A DNA stretch of 64,000 nucleotides from Asterochloris sp. CNOR1. Taxonomy: Eukaryota > Chlorophyta > Trebouxiophyceae > Trebouxiales > Trebouxiaceae. The DNA is taken from the NCBI GenBank assembly GCA_963969365.1, contig OZ017747.1, positions 3,100,001-3,164,000 of the forward strand. The letters run 5' to 3'. The notes under the pieces are model-generated. The model was not told the DNA's origin. It was given only the letters and a program-made list of their open reading frames with translations, and made no database searches. Shown one piece after another: positions 1 through 10,500 of this stretch (positions are counted from its first letter, which is position 1; each line of letters opens with the position of its first letter). Both the position numbers and the translations under genes were made by a program.

Positions 1-2209
1 ACAAGCAGGCAGGCATGGCGAGGCTCACAGAGCCTTCACATGGCACCAGTCGTGGTCCAGCTCAGCCAGCCCAAGTAGCACCTGCCACAGCTGCTGGAGA
101 TCAGCAGCCACAGGGCCCCCAAGTGCCGCCCTCTGCTGCCTGCTGCCCGCTGCAGCCTACAGCCCCTGTGCTGGTGCTGTTCAGCGGCGGTGTGGACTCC
201 ACCCTGCTGGCAGCATGCGCACACAGGGCCCTGCCTGCGGGCGCCCCCATCGACCTGGCCTCTGTATGCTTCGATGATGGCTGCTCCCCCGACAGGCAAG
301 CACTGCATAGACAGACAGGCAGCCAGTCCCCTGCATCTTGCTCAGCTTGGGCTGCCTCCCTCCATGTACTGTGCTGGCGGGTGCTTACCCAAAAGCCTGG
401 CCCCACACCTCGAGGTGGTGGTATGGTTGCCCTGTGCACGCTCAGGCTGCTTGGTGTCACCATGCAGGCAGCGTCACCATGCAGGTAGCACGGGGACAAG
501 GGGGCCCTGTCCGGCAGAGCTGGTTGCATGTGGGCAGTCATCTCTTTGCAGCGCGCCACATGGCGGCACGTCGGCTCCTGAACACTGTGGCAAACATCAG
601 CCTGACAGCCTGCTGGCGTGCAGGCTGGCCGCCCTGGATGCGGTGCAGGAGCTGTCTGCCTTTGCGCCTGAGAGGCAGTGGCGCCTGATTGAGGTGGACG
701 CCTCCCTGGGAGATGTGGACACGCACAGGGAACACCTTCTACGTGAGGCTGCACCGTGACATGCACACTTGCGCAGCCTGCCTCAGCCAGTCTGCGGGCC
801 TGTGGGGTGACTCCTTGCTGGTGGCAAAACAGCAGCTGTGGGGCCCGCCTTCACAGTGGATTCCCTGATTCATATTGTGCAAAGCAGCTGCAGGCTGAGC
901 CGCTGCTGCATGAGGGCTCTTCTGAGGAGCTGTGCTAAATTGACTACATCTTTCTGACTGCAGGCCTGCTCCATCCTGCTGACACTGTCATGGACCTCAA
1001 CATCGCCGCTGCTGTGTGGCTGGCCGCCCGGGCTGAGGGCCACGTCAAGACCTTCATCGGCGGCCAGCAGCAGCAGCAGCCAGAAAGCCAACCAGTGGCA
1101 GCAATGGACAGCAAGACTCATCATGAGGCTGCTGGGGCAGTGGTCCTCCCCTGCAGCCTGCCTCGGGTAGACTGGCCACAGGCACCTCAGCATTGCCACC
1201 AGGGCTGTGCAGGCAGCCATGCCTTGGACAGCACGGCAGCTGTTCAGGCTTCCGGGCACTCTGTGACCTCTGCTGCGCGCGTTGCGCTGCTGGGGCACGG
1301 AGCAGATGAGCTGCATGCAGGCTATGGCCGCCACAGGAGCCGCTTCAGAACTGAGGTGAGGTCGCTACTCAGCCTCATTGTGCTGCTGAGCACAGTCGCT
1401 ACTCAGCCTCATTGTGCTGCTGAGCACAGCCCAAGCCCCCCGACAGCAGCTTGCGATACACGATATACAGCAGCATATCAGCCATCATGAACTTGTGAGA
1501 GGTGGCAGCGATGCTGTGTGCTGCGTGTAGCTCAGGTACTGTCCTTGCTGCAGGGCTACACAGGTCTGCAGCAGGAGCTGGTGCTCGACATGCAGCGCCT
1601 GTGGCGGCGCAACCTGGGGCGCGATGATCGCATCATAGCTGACACACGCAGGTGGGCAGCGGCTGCACATCTACATGCAGTGGCCCTTATGTCTGTGCCA
1701 GTGACCGCCTGAGAGTCTTCTGGGGAGCAGCCACTTGCTGCAGTCAGGCATGCCTCGGCCTCTTCACAGCAACATGCCGGCAGCAACAATGCACTGCTGC
1801 ATGGCTTCCTGCTGACCCAATCTCTTCTGCGTGCAGGGAAGCACGGCATCCCTTCCTGGATGAGGCCTATGTGAGCACCATCCTTGGCTTCCCTTTGCCC
1901 CTGGTGGCAGACCTCAGCCAGCCACCCGGCAGCGGCGACAAGCTGCTGCTCCGCGCAGCGCTGCGCCAGCTGGGACTGCCCCGGGCAGCAGCCAGGGTCA
2001 AGCGCGCCATCCAATTTGGCACCAGGATAGGCAAGCTAGCCAATGTGCGTGACTTTGGCAGCAACAGGGCCGCTAACATCAAGAATGCTGGGTCTGTGGC
2101 TCTGCCAGATGTTGCCGCTCTCAGATTGCAGTGCCAGAAGCCATGGGCCAAGCCAGCGCTGGAATCGGCTCAGCCTGTTCACCGCACAGACCTATGCACC
2201 TCTGATTAG
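1..2209 (+). CDS. ASNSD1: ASNSD1-like asparagine synthetase domain protein (5' part outside window)
   Basis: C-terminal asparagine-synthase (PP-loop ATPase) domain. The first visible exon carries the PP-loop signature VLFSGGVDSTLLAA (about 175-220) followed by a CSPDR segment. Later exons read LLHPADTVMDLN, ALLGHGADELHAGYGRHRSRF, RIIADTR and EARHPFLDEAYV, in the order expected for the ASNSD1/asparagine-synthase family. The end is FGTRIGKLANVRDFGSN and a TAG at 2207-2209. An ATG lies at 15, but the family has an N-terminal glutamine-amidotransferase-like domain, so the true start is probably upstream of the window. At least five introns are visible. The first starts with GC, not GT (exon end 295, next exon 624). 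Asparagine synthase activity is not assured: animal ASNSD1 has no proven synthase role. Confidence 0.85.
1362..1429. repeat. 34-bp perfect tandem duplication in an ASNSD1 intron
   Basis: Two head-to-tail copies of a 34-bp unit beginning TCGCTACTCAGCCTC occupy 1362-1395 and 1396-1429. They start just after the donor that follows the exon ending RSRFRTE. The copies look identical, so the duplication is recent. Confidence 0.9.
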
Positions 2210-2360
2210 TTGCTTTCCATGCTAAAATTCATTTCATCATGCACAGATTGGACACTAGTTCATTCATTGCGCGACTCTAGCAAAGAAGTGTTGGGCAAAA
2301 CCACGCTTGGTAGGGCAGATGGACTGAGATGAAACAGAAACCCAGGCCCTGAATGGGGGC

Positions 2361-3548
2361 CTACTCGGCATTGCCATCAGCAGTGGTGCGGGCTAACGCA
2401 GTGCCATTGGCCTCTCGGGGCTTCTCAGCTTGGACTGCTGCGACGCTGACCAGCTCGAACTCTACCAAGGACATGTTGAAGCTTGCCTGCACACACACAC
2501 ACAAAGCCACTGGATCCTGCCGGAGACACGACATGCAAGCAGAGCAGAGGAGCCGTGTTCGCTTTTGTACCTGCCGTGTTAGCAGGCACATAGGGCAGCC
2601 TGGTAGACACAGAACCTCTTGGGAAGCCACAATACCAGCGGCAGGGCTTGACCTACCTTGGGCTCAAAGTCCGCCTCTGCAGGCTCCACTTTGCCTCCCT
2701 TGTCATTGACGACCAGCCGCATGGAGCCCTTGTGCATGTCTACGTGCCCATGGGTCACCTGAATGTACTTGCCCTTGGCAACAACATCAACTGCAGGGCA
2801 CCGTTGAGCTCTTAGGGAGCTGCGATGGGCAGGCTCCAAGCCGCTGTGGTGCAGGACGCCAGCCAGCACACCTGGAACGCTTGGCGACCAGGCAGCGCAG
2901 GTGTCTTGCATGGAGCTGCAGTCCAGGCTGCGCAGCAGCGCCTCAGCAGTGGCAAGACCTCAGGAGCCCAGTTCTGGGCATTCACGGTGAGCCGCAATGT
3001 ACTGGAGTGGACCTAAGCAGATTGGTACAACTTGACCGAGTGCAGCCTTTTGGGCCTGAATCGTCAGCTGGGTATCACAAGCAAAACTTACGCTGCTCAT
3101 TCCTGGCGGTCATGACAACGACGCCGGTCTCATCGCCCACGAGGGCCTCAGCAATCCTGACAGGCGCCAGAGTGTTCTTGCCAGGCCTTCTGTCCACCAC
3201 CATTCTTGTGTCCAGCACCTGCACAGTGGCATGGCAGCACTGCAGCACCTAGCACCATGATGGCTCCGCAGGACTATGTGCATCTCAAGGGCTGGCCTGA
3301 CAAGCAAGATGTGAAACAAGTCGCAGAGAGCAGCAGCCCTATGCAATGCAAAGTGTATCACAGGGTCCTGGGGACAAATGCCTCACCTTTAGGGTGAGGC
3401 TGAGCCCAGAGGTGTCTGGGCGCAGATCCTCAACATTGGTAGATGCTGCACAGAGGTCAACAGAAACAGATCAGTTACCCAGCAAGCATTGTGTGATGCC
3501 TTCGGCAACAGCTGGACGAGAATTCTTACCAGACTGTTCTGCCGCCAT
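2361..3548 (-). CDS. OB-fold nucleic-acid-binding protein, At4g28440-like
   Basis: Small OB-fold protein of about 150 residues related to the plant At4g28440 family (distant from SOSS-B/RPA-type single-strand binders). Five exons join in frame: MAAEQS (ATG at 3548), TNVEDLRPDTSGLSLTLK, VLDTRMVVDRRPGKN through ALVGDETGVVVMTARNEQ, then DVVAKGKYIQ with DMHKGSMRLVV, and finally SFNMSLVEFELVSV with a hydrophilic tail to the stop at 2361. GDETG, TARNEQ, MHKGSMRL and NMSLVEFEL match the plant family block for block. The last match (NLSLVEYEL in plants) makes the assignment firm. The C-terminal tail (ANGTALARTTADGNAE) is not conserved. The molecular role is inferred from the fold; plant members are poorly characterised. 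Confidence 0.85.
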
Positions 3549-3821
3549 CCTAACGACACGAGACTTCAGGCCTGTGCATTACCTCTGCTCACAGTTGATC
3601 AGCATATGCAGCCTGCTCCAAGCCCCGGAAACAGAGGAATTGTTGCTAGAGCGTCTTCCCTTCTTGGCCTGCCACTAACTGTTCAACAGAGAAGCTAATT
3701 CGAGGTGCTAGGGGTAGATGCTTTGAGAGCATAAGTGCAAGGGAACTCTGTGGAACGAAAAAGGGGCTTTGCCTAGCATGCAGGGGCCAGCGATACAGCG
3801 GATGCGCCTAAATGGAAGAGC

Positions 3822-6279
3822 CTAAATGAGTGACATGTGACCGTTCCTGATGATCTCCTGCATGTGGAAGGGGTCCAGCCGTCAAGCAAAGCCATGCCAG
3901 CCATCTCATGAGGGGGACTGCACCAATTGTGCAATTTAAGCTCACCTCCAGATCCAGTTCCTCTGACTCGCCACTACTATACTGGATGCTGCAGGACAGA
4001 TGCCAGCATTTCAGGAGCCAAACCAGCTTTGGACGACTTAGCAAGCCAGCTCTTGCAGCTGCGGCACATGGGGTTGCAAGGGCTCCAAGCAGTGCTTACG
4101 TGGCTGTTCGCGTCCGCAAGTCAATCTTGTGTATGTCTATGAGGTACCACATCCCGTCGTCTGGCCAGAACAGCTGCAACAGCAGGAAGGAGGCTCCCAG
4201 CAGTTCAGTGAACGAGCAGCGCACGGAAATCTAGGTCACGCTGCGAGCCACTCTGCAGGGAGCCCACTGTATGCAAGGAGTGTGTGTGGGGACCTTTGGC
4301 AAGTCTGTCAGCACCTTCAGCTCACGTCTCAGAGCTCAAGACATCGCACCTCTGCTCGCCTGCCCTGCAGCGCGAGGCTGAGGTCTGCATGGGTCAGAAG
4401 GCGTCCTGTTGGCTCCGCAATTTTGGCCTCTGTCTCGTTTGCCACCTGCAGCAGCAGGCACTGCAGAGTGAGCCTGCAGAGGCTGGTATATGGCTCTGCG
4501 ATGTTGGCCTCAGTCTCCATTGCACCCTGTGGGAGGTACAGCACTGCAACGTGAGCCTGCACCACAATGTGGGCCTCCTCTCAATGCTACCTGCAGAAGG
4601 CAAGCGCTGCAAAGTCAGCTGGCAACAGGTCCTGTCCACAGAGCTTCAGCATTGCTGAGTTCAGATGTGTTTCTGTCATCCCTGCGTTCTGCAGGGAGCA
4701 GTGCCTGGCCTTGCAAACAGCCTGCAGGGTTTGGTGTGCAGCTCTGCCATCTTGGCTGCAATGAGTCTGCTGCCTGCAAGGCCGAAGAGGCCAAAGATCT
4801 GATTATTGATGGCTGGTCCTTTGCGCCTGCAGGAACCAGGCACTGCACAGTGAGCCCCTGGGGCTTCATCTGCTACCAGTCCGCAACACGGCCACAGCAC
4901 ACAGGCAGGGGCCCCATGTGCTTGCTGATGCCATGCACCCCGCCAAGCAGCAGCATGTTGGCAGGTGCCACGCTGTCAGGAACAGTCCACAAGGGGACTG
5001 AGACTCAGCATGCCCAACCAGCATCACTCGCCGAGCTCCTGCATGCAAGATTGCAGCTGCACCAGTGCCGCTTGTGCGACACACACTCTACAGCAAACAA
5101 GCGTGACCCTTGGGAATTGCCACCAGAAAAAGGGGGCCCGATCTGTGAGGAAGCGCAGTGCCAGCGGGAAAGTGCCACTGCAGCTTGCACATGCTAAGTC
5201 CCACCTCAGCCCCACCCTCCTCTACCCGCTGCCGCTTGTTGCTGGACTTGGTATCCCCCATCGCGCTGGCAGCCATGGGCGTCTGCGCCACACCCATCGG
5301 CATCCGCTGCGGGGGCTCTTGCTTTGGCTGCTGCATGTGCCCCTCCACCTTCATGGTAACACGCTCGTACAGAGTGGGCAGCGCATTAATGAGGCCAAAG
5401 AGGTGCTTCCTGCAGGCAAAAAGGCAGCGCGGTGACGGGGCCACAGAGTGGCTCCCTGCTGTAGGCAGGGAGGCAGCACATCAATGGAGTTGAGGGCCGT
5501 CTTGCTGCAGGCAAGGCGGCTGGCCTGCCTGCTTGCACAGGTCCCACAAGCAGCCCAGAGCTGCTGGCAGTGCACGCATCCAGGCAGGAACCTGAGAGGT
5601 GCAGGGTCTCACCGCTGGACTGCATCTAGTTTTGCGGCAAAGTAGAAGGCCACCGCAATCAGCCAGGCATCTGCGTGCACAGCTACCAGAGCCAGCCAGT
5701 CTCTGCGCTGCATGCCATCCCTCGCAAAGTTGATGCCTGCGTGGGCAATTGAACCGTCAGGCCTCTTGGCCCACAAGGCAGTCGCAGCATTTGTGTGCAC
5801 AATACACATACGCTGTGCTACACACAGACAGCTGCGTTGCACAGAAAATTTTGCGGAGCTGCTCCTGTCCCGCTCTCACCCAGGCATGGCTCAGGCAGCT
5901 CCGGGGGCACCTCCTCAGCTGGCAGGTCCACTGTCCAGGTGCCATCAGCCTCGCCGTAGAGGGCAAGGTTGTCTGCCTGGAGACACAGGGAACTTGCTGG
6001 GTTTTCCCAGGCGCTCAAGACCAGGTCTCTAGGCAGGGGTGCGCAGGCAGGCACCCAAATCCTTGCCTGCGGGTTGCATGCCGCGAAGAACCGGTCCGAG
6101 TCTGTTGTCAGAGCCAGGAGGAGGCCATTCCGTCTCTGCTGGAAGTCGCTATAGATGCCCTCCACCGAGCGGGGTTTCGAGGCACCGTCAGGCTGAGGCT
6201 GCGCCATCTGGGCTGTGGGCACTTTGCTCGATGGTTGCTTTGACCCTTGACTTTTTGGGCTGGGCGCCTGAGATGGCAT
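3822..6279 (-). CDS. Alfin-domain protein with a C-terminal Tudor-like domain (no PHD finger)
   Basis: The N-terminal half is the Alfin domain of plant Alfin-like chromatin readers. From ATG at 6279, after a Ser/Pro/Gln-rich leader, it reads [86 protein letters not shown] and [18 protein letters not shown], then a basic stretch [14 protein letters not shown]. In plants a PHD finger follows. Here no C-x2-C or FWIGCD-like segment exists on this strand. Instead phase-compatible exons give [58 protein letters not shown] and [11 protein letters not shown] with TAG at 3822-3824, a Tudor/Agenet-like fold. The joining intron would be about 750 bp. Alternative: an Alfin-only gene ending near 5088 plus a separate Tudor gene with no obvious start codon. 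One Alfin intron has a GC donor (6066/6065). Confidence 0.65.
4400..4575. repeat. Degenerate tandem copies of an exon and its splice site
   Basis: On the minus strand the exon encoding ETEAKIAEP (about 4408-4445) has a degenerate copy encoding [10 protein letters not shown] (about 4491-4525). Each is preceded by a similar tract containing CTGCAGGCTCAC. Unit length is about 85 bp. A third weak echo (AAKMAEL, near 4755) may belong to the series. The second copy lies in the predicted long intron of the Alfin-Tudor gene, or could be an alternative exon. Confidence 0.6.
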
Positions 6280-6794
6280 TGGTCTGCAGAGTGCGGCAGA
6301 CTGTTTTGCCGACGCTGAACAGCTTGAGGCTTCCGAGCTGCGAGGTTACCTTGCGGTCACTGAGCAGCCAAACCACCCCCGAGGCCAAGATAGAGGATAA
6401 GCTGAGGCAGGGCCTACAGGGAGTCAAGGCCTTGACAGTTCAAGACACCTCTGGAGGCTGTGGCAGCGCCTACTCAATTGCTGTGACAGCAGAAGCTTTC
6501 AGGTGATGCTCAGAACGCGACTTCTAGTACTCAGGCTGCGTCTTGCGGGCATAAGGAGCAGGAGGTGATGAGTGTTGCCTGCCATGCAGGGGCAAAAGCA
6601 TCGTGCAGCAGCACAAGCTTGTTGCACATGTCCTCAAAGATGACATTCAGACTTGGCATGCATTCACCATTGCTCCCAGTGTCCCTTGAGCTGATGCATC
6701 AGACTAGTGCGGACTGAGCACATGAAATGTTGAAATGGCTGCCACCACAATGCATTGGCTTCAACTCGTGTCTGTTGTATTGGGCTTGTGGCAA
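6280..6794. other. Intergenic: upstream of the Alfin gene, 3' side of SDHAF1
   Basis: No convincing exon on either strand. The stretch must hold the promoter and 5' UTR of the minus-strand Alfin gene (start 6279) and the 3' UTR of the minus-strand SDHAF1-like gene (stop 6795). I see no repeat or clear promoter motif. Confidence 0.5.
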
Positions 6795-7270
6795 TCAGAG
6801 ACGCTGAGGCGCCTGCAGGTGGACTGCTGTAACAGCTGGGTCCTGCAGCATGTCCATCTGCCGCTTGCCCTTGCGTATGAGGTGCTCGATGAGCTGGTAA
6901 CTCTTGCGATCAACATGGCGATACCTGCATGGCAGGTAAACATCTGTCAGCCAGAGCAGCCGACTGGAGAGGTGGGGACAGCCTGCTGGCATTGTGCCTG
7001 CCTTTCAAACTCCTGCCTTGTGTAGCGCAGCACCTCAGCCCTGTCTGGAGGGTTGCGTTGGTGAGCCAAGCGAAGAGCACCCCTGTACAGATGCAGGACT
7101 TGTCTCTGCAGGCAGGAGAGAGGCCACTTTGGTAGTTGTGCTTGAACGAACCCGTGCACCTGTGTCTTGAGCCAGGCACCTGAAGCAGTGCAGTGGCCAA
7201 ACACATCACCTGCAGTCCAGATAGGCGTGGGGCCATGGCAAACAGACCCGCGATACAGAAACTGCTGCAT
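6795..7270 (-). CDS. SDHAF1: SDHAF1-like LYR protein (succinate dehydrogenase assembly factor)
   Basis: Mitochondrial complex II assembly factor of the LYR family, which supports iron-sulfur cluster insertion into SDHB. The core exon reads CLQRQVLHLYRGALRLA (LYR motif at HLYRG), followed by RAEVLRYTRQEFER. The second exon gives YRHVDRKSYQLIEHLIRKGK and RQMDMLQDP and ends LQAPQRL at the stop (6795). Order and spacing match SDHAF1 (LYRxxLR, then EFRR, then DRK, IEyLlRrGkrQl). The join uses a 77-bp intron (6925-7001) with a GC donor. The start is uncertain: ATG at 7270 is in frame through an unspliced N-terminal stretch that does not look conserved, and a short upstream exon is possible. Confidence 0.75.
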
Positions 7271-7515
7271 TGACTGGAGTCCTACAAAAGTTGGTTAACC
7301 TATTTAGGAATGCAGCCCGTGAGTGCGGCCGCGTCCCTGCTCTATGAGCAATTGTGACAAGGCGAAGCAGACCATCTCCATCAGGCATCAGGGGATGCCG
7401 GGTGGTTTCTTGGTAGATGTCAGGCTTCAGGAGAATGACATGGTGAGCCAAGGATCTGGGCACCTTGCTTGCTGCAGACAGCACGGTCTGGCAGCCTGAA
7501 TGGAGCAAGCCAGGC

Positions 7516-10500
7516 ATGATCAGGTGTACTTACAGCCCATGTGCCTGCCCTTCTGATGTCTTCCAGCCTCTGCAGGCCACAGGACAGCTGCTGCAGCTGC
7601 CTGTCGTGCGTCCGCGTGGCAAGGCAGCTAGCGAGGCTGCACCTTCGGAGGGCCAGCTGTCCACCACAATGGGAAGGCGGGCCGCTGCAGCAGCAGCTGA
7701 GGAATCAAGTGCCACCCTAGACAGCTTCCTGCTGTCTGCTGGCAAGCTGTTTGGGAAGGACCCCACCAAGTGGGACCAAGTGGGGGACGAGCAGGTGACC
7801 CAGCAGTTGCCTGCAGCCAGCTAGTTTGACATGCAAAGCAGCTTTCTCCATCTGCCAGACGCCAAGGCTGTCATGGCATCTGAGATGTGTTGGACTGCCC
7901 ACAGCAGGCTCGAGAAAGCTTGCCGTACCTCTGCGCCACATTCCCTTGCCTGACGGCAGGCGGCCCAGAGGGGCCAGATGGCAGGGAGCCAAGCATGTCT
8001 TTAGGTCGCAGCCACCATACCCCTCTGTGAATTCCTTCCTGGTAGCTCAAGGCACAGTCCCCTGTGACACTGTCTTGGCAGTTGGTGCTGGCCCTCTCTG
8101 CCTCTGCATGCACCATGCTGCCCATGCAAACTCAGCCTGCCTTCAACTGGAGCCCTCTCTCTGCCTACACCCTGCCCTCCGCAGCAGCCTGCATCAGAGA
8201 GTCACTTTTCCTCAGCGGTTCCCGGCACTGCCTTCAGGTGGAGGTGTTGGAGGACCAGTCCACCGGCAAGCGCACCATCCGCACCACCAGCATGTGCTGG
8301 GGCAACAAGCTCAGCCTGCTGGCACGGCCGGCCCTGTTTGACCCGCGCTTGCAGGCCAACCCCCAACAGCCGGACCTGGACTTCAGCCAGGCCGTGCTGG
8401 AGATCAGTGATGATGAGGCCTGGCAGAAGGTGAGGGCCCACGCCTGTAACTGGCACTGGTGCAGCCTGTGTCCCTGACAGAGAGTGCTGCCTGCATGTAG
8501 ACAAACCATAGACCTCTGCTGTACTGCAGCAGGCTTGCTAGACCTCCTCTGGATGGCTGTGCTGAGGAACAGGGCTGGCAGCTTGCTCAACAGTCACTGG
8601 GTCCAACACCACGGGCAGGCTGTGATGTGCTGGCCATCACCCTGTCAGGCCACAGGTGCTGTGAGACTGAGACAACAAAGCCTCTTGAAAGGGCCCTTGC
8701 CTGAAGCATCCTGCTCGAGCCTGGCTGCCCTTGCCTGGATTGCTCTGCCTACCACAGTGTGTGACACCCGCAGCTAACGGCTGACCAGCCCTGGACGGCC
8801 TCTGTGCGGCACATGAAGACCGCTGCGCTCCTCCAGGCCAAGATGATGTCGGAGGACCCCGAGCTGCAGCACGAGGTCAGGCTGCAGCACTGAAACTCCT
8901 CACACATCAACTGCTGCTTGTTGCTGAGAGTTGCTGATTAAGGCCTCTGAGGGACTGCGATCTTGGAGGTGTCTGTGCTGTGTTGGAGGTCACCAAGCAC
9001 GCCACGTGTTTGGCGCTTTTGGGGGCGTGCCCTTTCTTGCAGCCTAGTCAGCTGATGCACTCACAGCAATTGTTGTTGACTTATGTTCCGTGTGAGCAAC
9101 GAGCTCCTCAGCAGGCAATGGGTCAGGGCAGCACAGAGGCCACAGCTGTCTCCCTGGCATGAGTGCTCGATCCTGGCAGCTGGTAACATTGTGCAGCTCC
9201 ATGTGCCACTGCTGCAGGGCGTGCACGGCATGTGGGAGCTGTGCATCAGCAAGGCCCGGCATGCAAATGTGGAGGAGGAGCGTCTGGAGGCAGTGGTGGC
9301 CAGCCTGCACAGCCCTCACACGCTGGTGAGGCCATGGCACCTCCAGTCGGGCTGGTGCAGCATGACCTGGCCTGCCATCCTTGTGCACCCCATCCTCAAG
9401 TAGCCACCACCCTGTGGTTGGTACCCTGTACCAGTGACACCTCATGTTGTAACGTTGGGTCTGGTAGTGTTGGGCCTGCAAAGTGTGGTGGGCAAAGCCT
9501 GATGTCTGAGGATCTGGCCTGCACAGCCCCTGCAGTCTGGTCAGTCCCATCTGGCAGCCTGAGGATCATATCAGAATGGCACTGTCAGCATCCCCAACTG
9601 CAGACGGCAGCACTGACTGTCTCAGGGCAGGCCCCTTCTGGGCCGTTCTTCTGGCAGGCTGAGGGGGGTGCGGGCTGCATCTGGCGTCCAAACATGAGCT
9701 TGAAGCTCAACACATGTGCCATGTGCAGGTCGTGCAGGCAGCAGCAGCAGCTGTCTGGGGTTGTGCAACCACTGCTCGTCTGCGCAAGATGCTGGTCCAG
9801 ATGAAGGTGAGAATGCAAGATCCTCCCTATGGGTCCTGAGAAGGTTTGTGTGGCGGCCACACGTTGTTCTCATGTAGCAATCTGCTGTGCAACATGCCCT
9901 AGCCCTGGGAGCTGCGTGCGTGCTGCATAGGACTGCTGTGCTCCTCCCGCTTTAGCACAGTCCATAGTGATGTATACCAGCGCCCTCAGGGCTTCCCCTG
10001 TGCTGCAGGTGATCCCTGCGCTTCTCAAGGTGCTGGATGGCTCCATGAAGCTGATCGTGATGCCAGACCTCCCGCCAGAGGAGGCTGCCGCTGCTCAGGC
10101 AGCAAGTGGCGGCAAGGAGCGGGTGGTCAATGAAACCCCCCGCGAATCTGACAGGGAGAAGCTGCAGGTCAGAGCTGCCTCTGCGGAAATGCATTCGAAG
10201 CCGTCGTCACGACAGGAGCTTGGAGGCCCACTGACCTGCGTTGTCGTGAGCTGCATTGCTGCAGGAGACGGTAACTCTCCTGCATCAGACAATACCAAGG
10301 CGTGCCATGCAGCCCTTACCTTTCCCCACCATCTGCAAGGCTGTTGGTCTGCCGTGCAGGCCTTTGCCCTTGGCGCCCTGGCGGTGCTGCTGGTTGACGC
10401 TGCCTGCCGCGGTCCCCTGATCGCAGCCGAGCCCAACCTGGCCACCCTGCTGGCCCTGTGCAGCAACCTGGAGGGCTACTCTGAGCGCTGGGCCAGCGAG

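Noticed and set aside
2489-2503. CACACA microsatellite as a regulatory or Z-DNA element
   Set aside because: Only about 15 bp, inside an intron; too short to claim more than a simple repeat.
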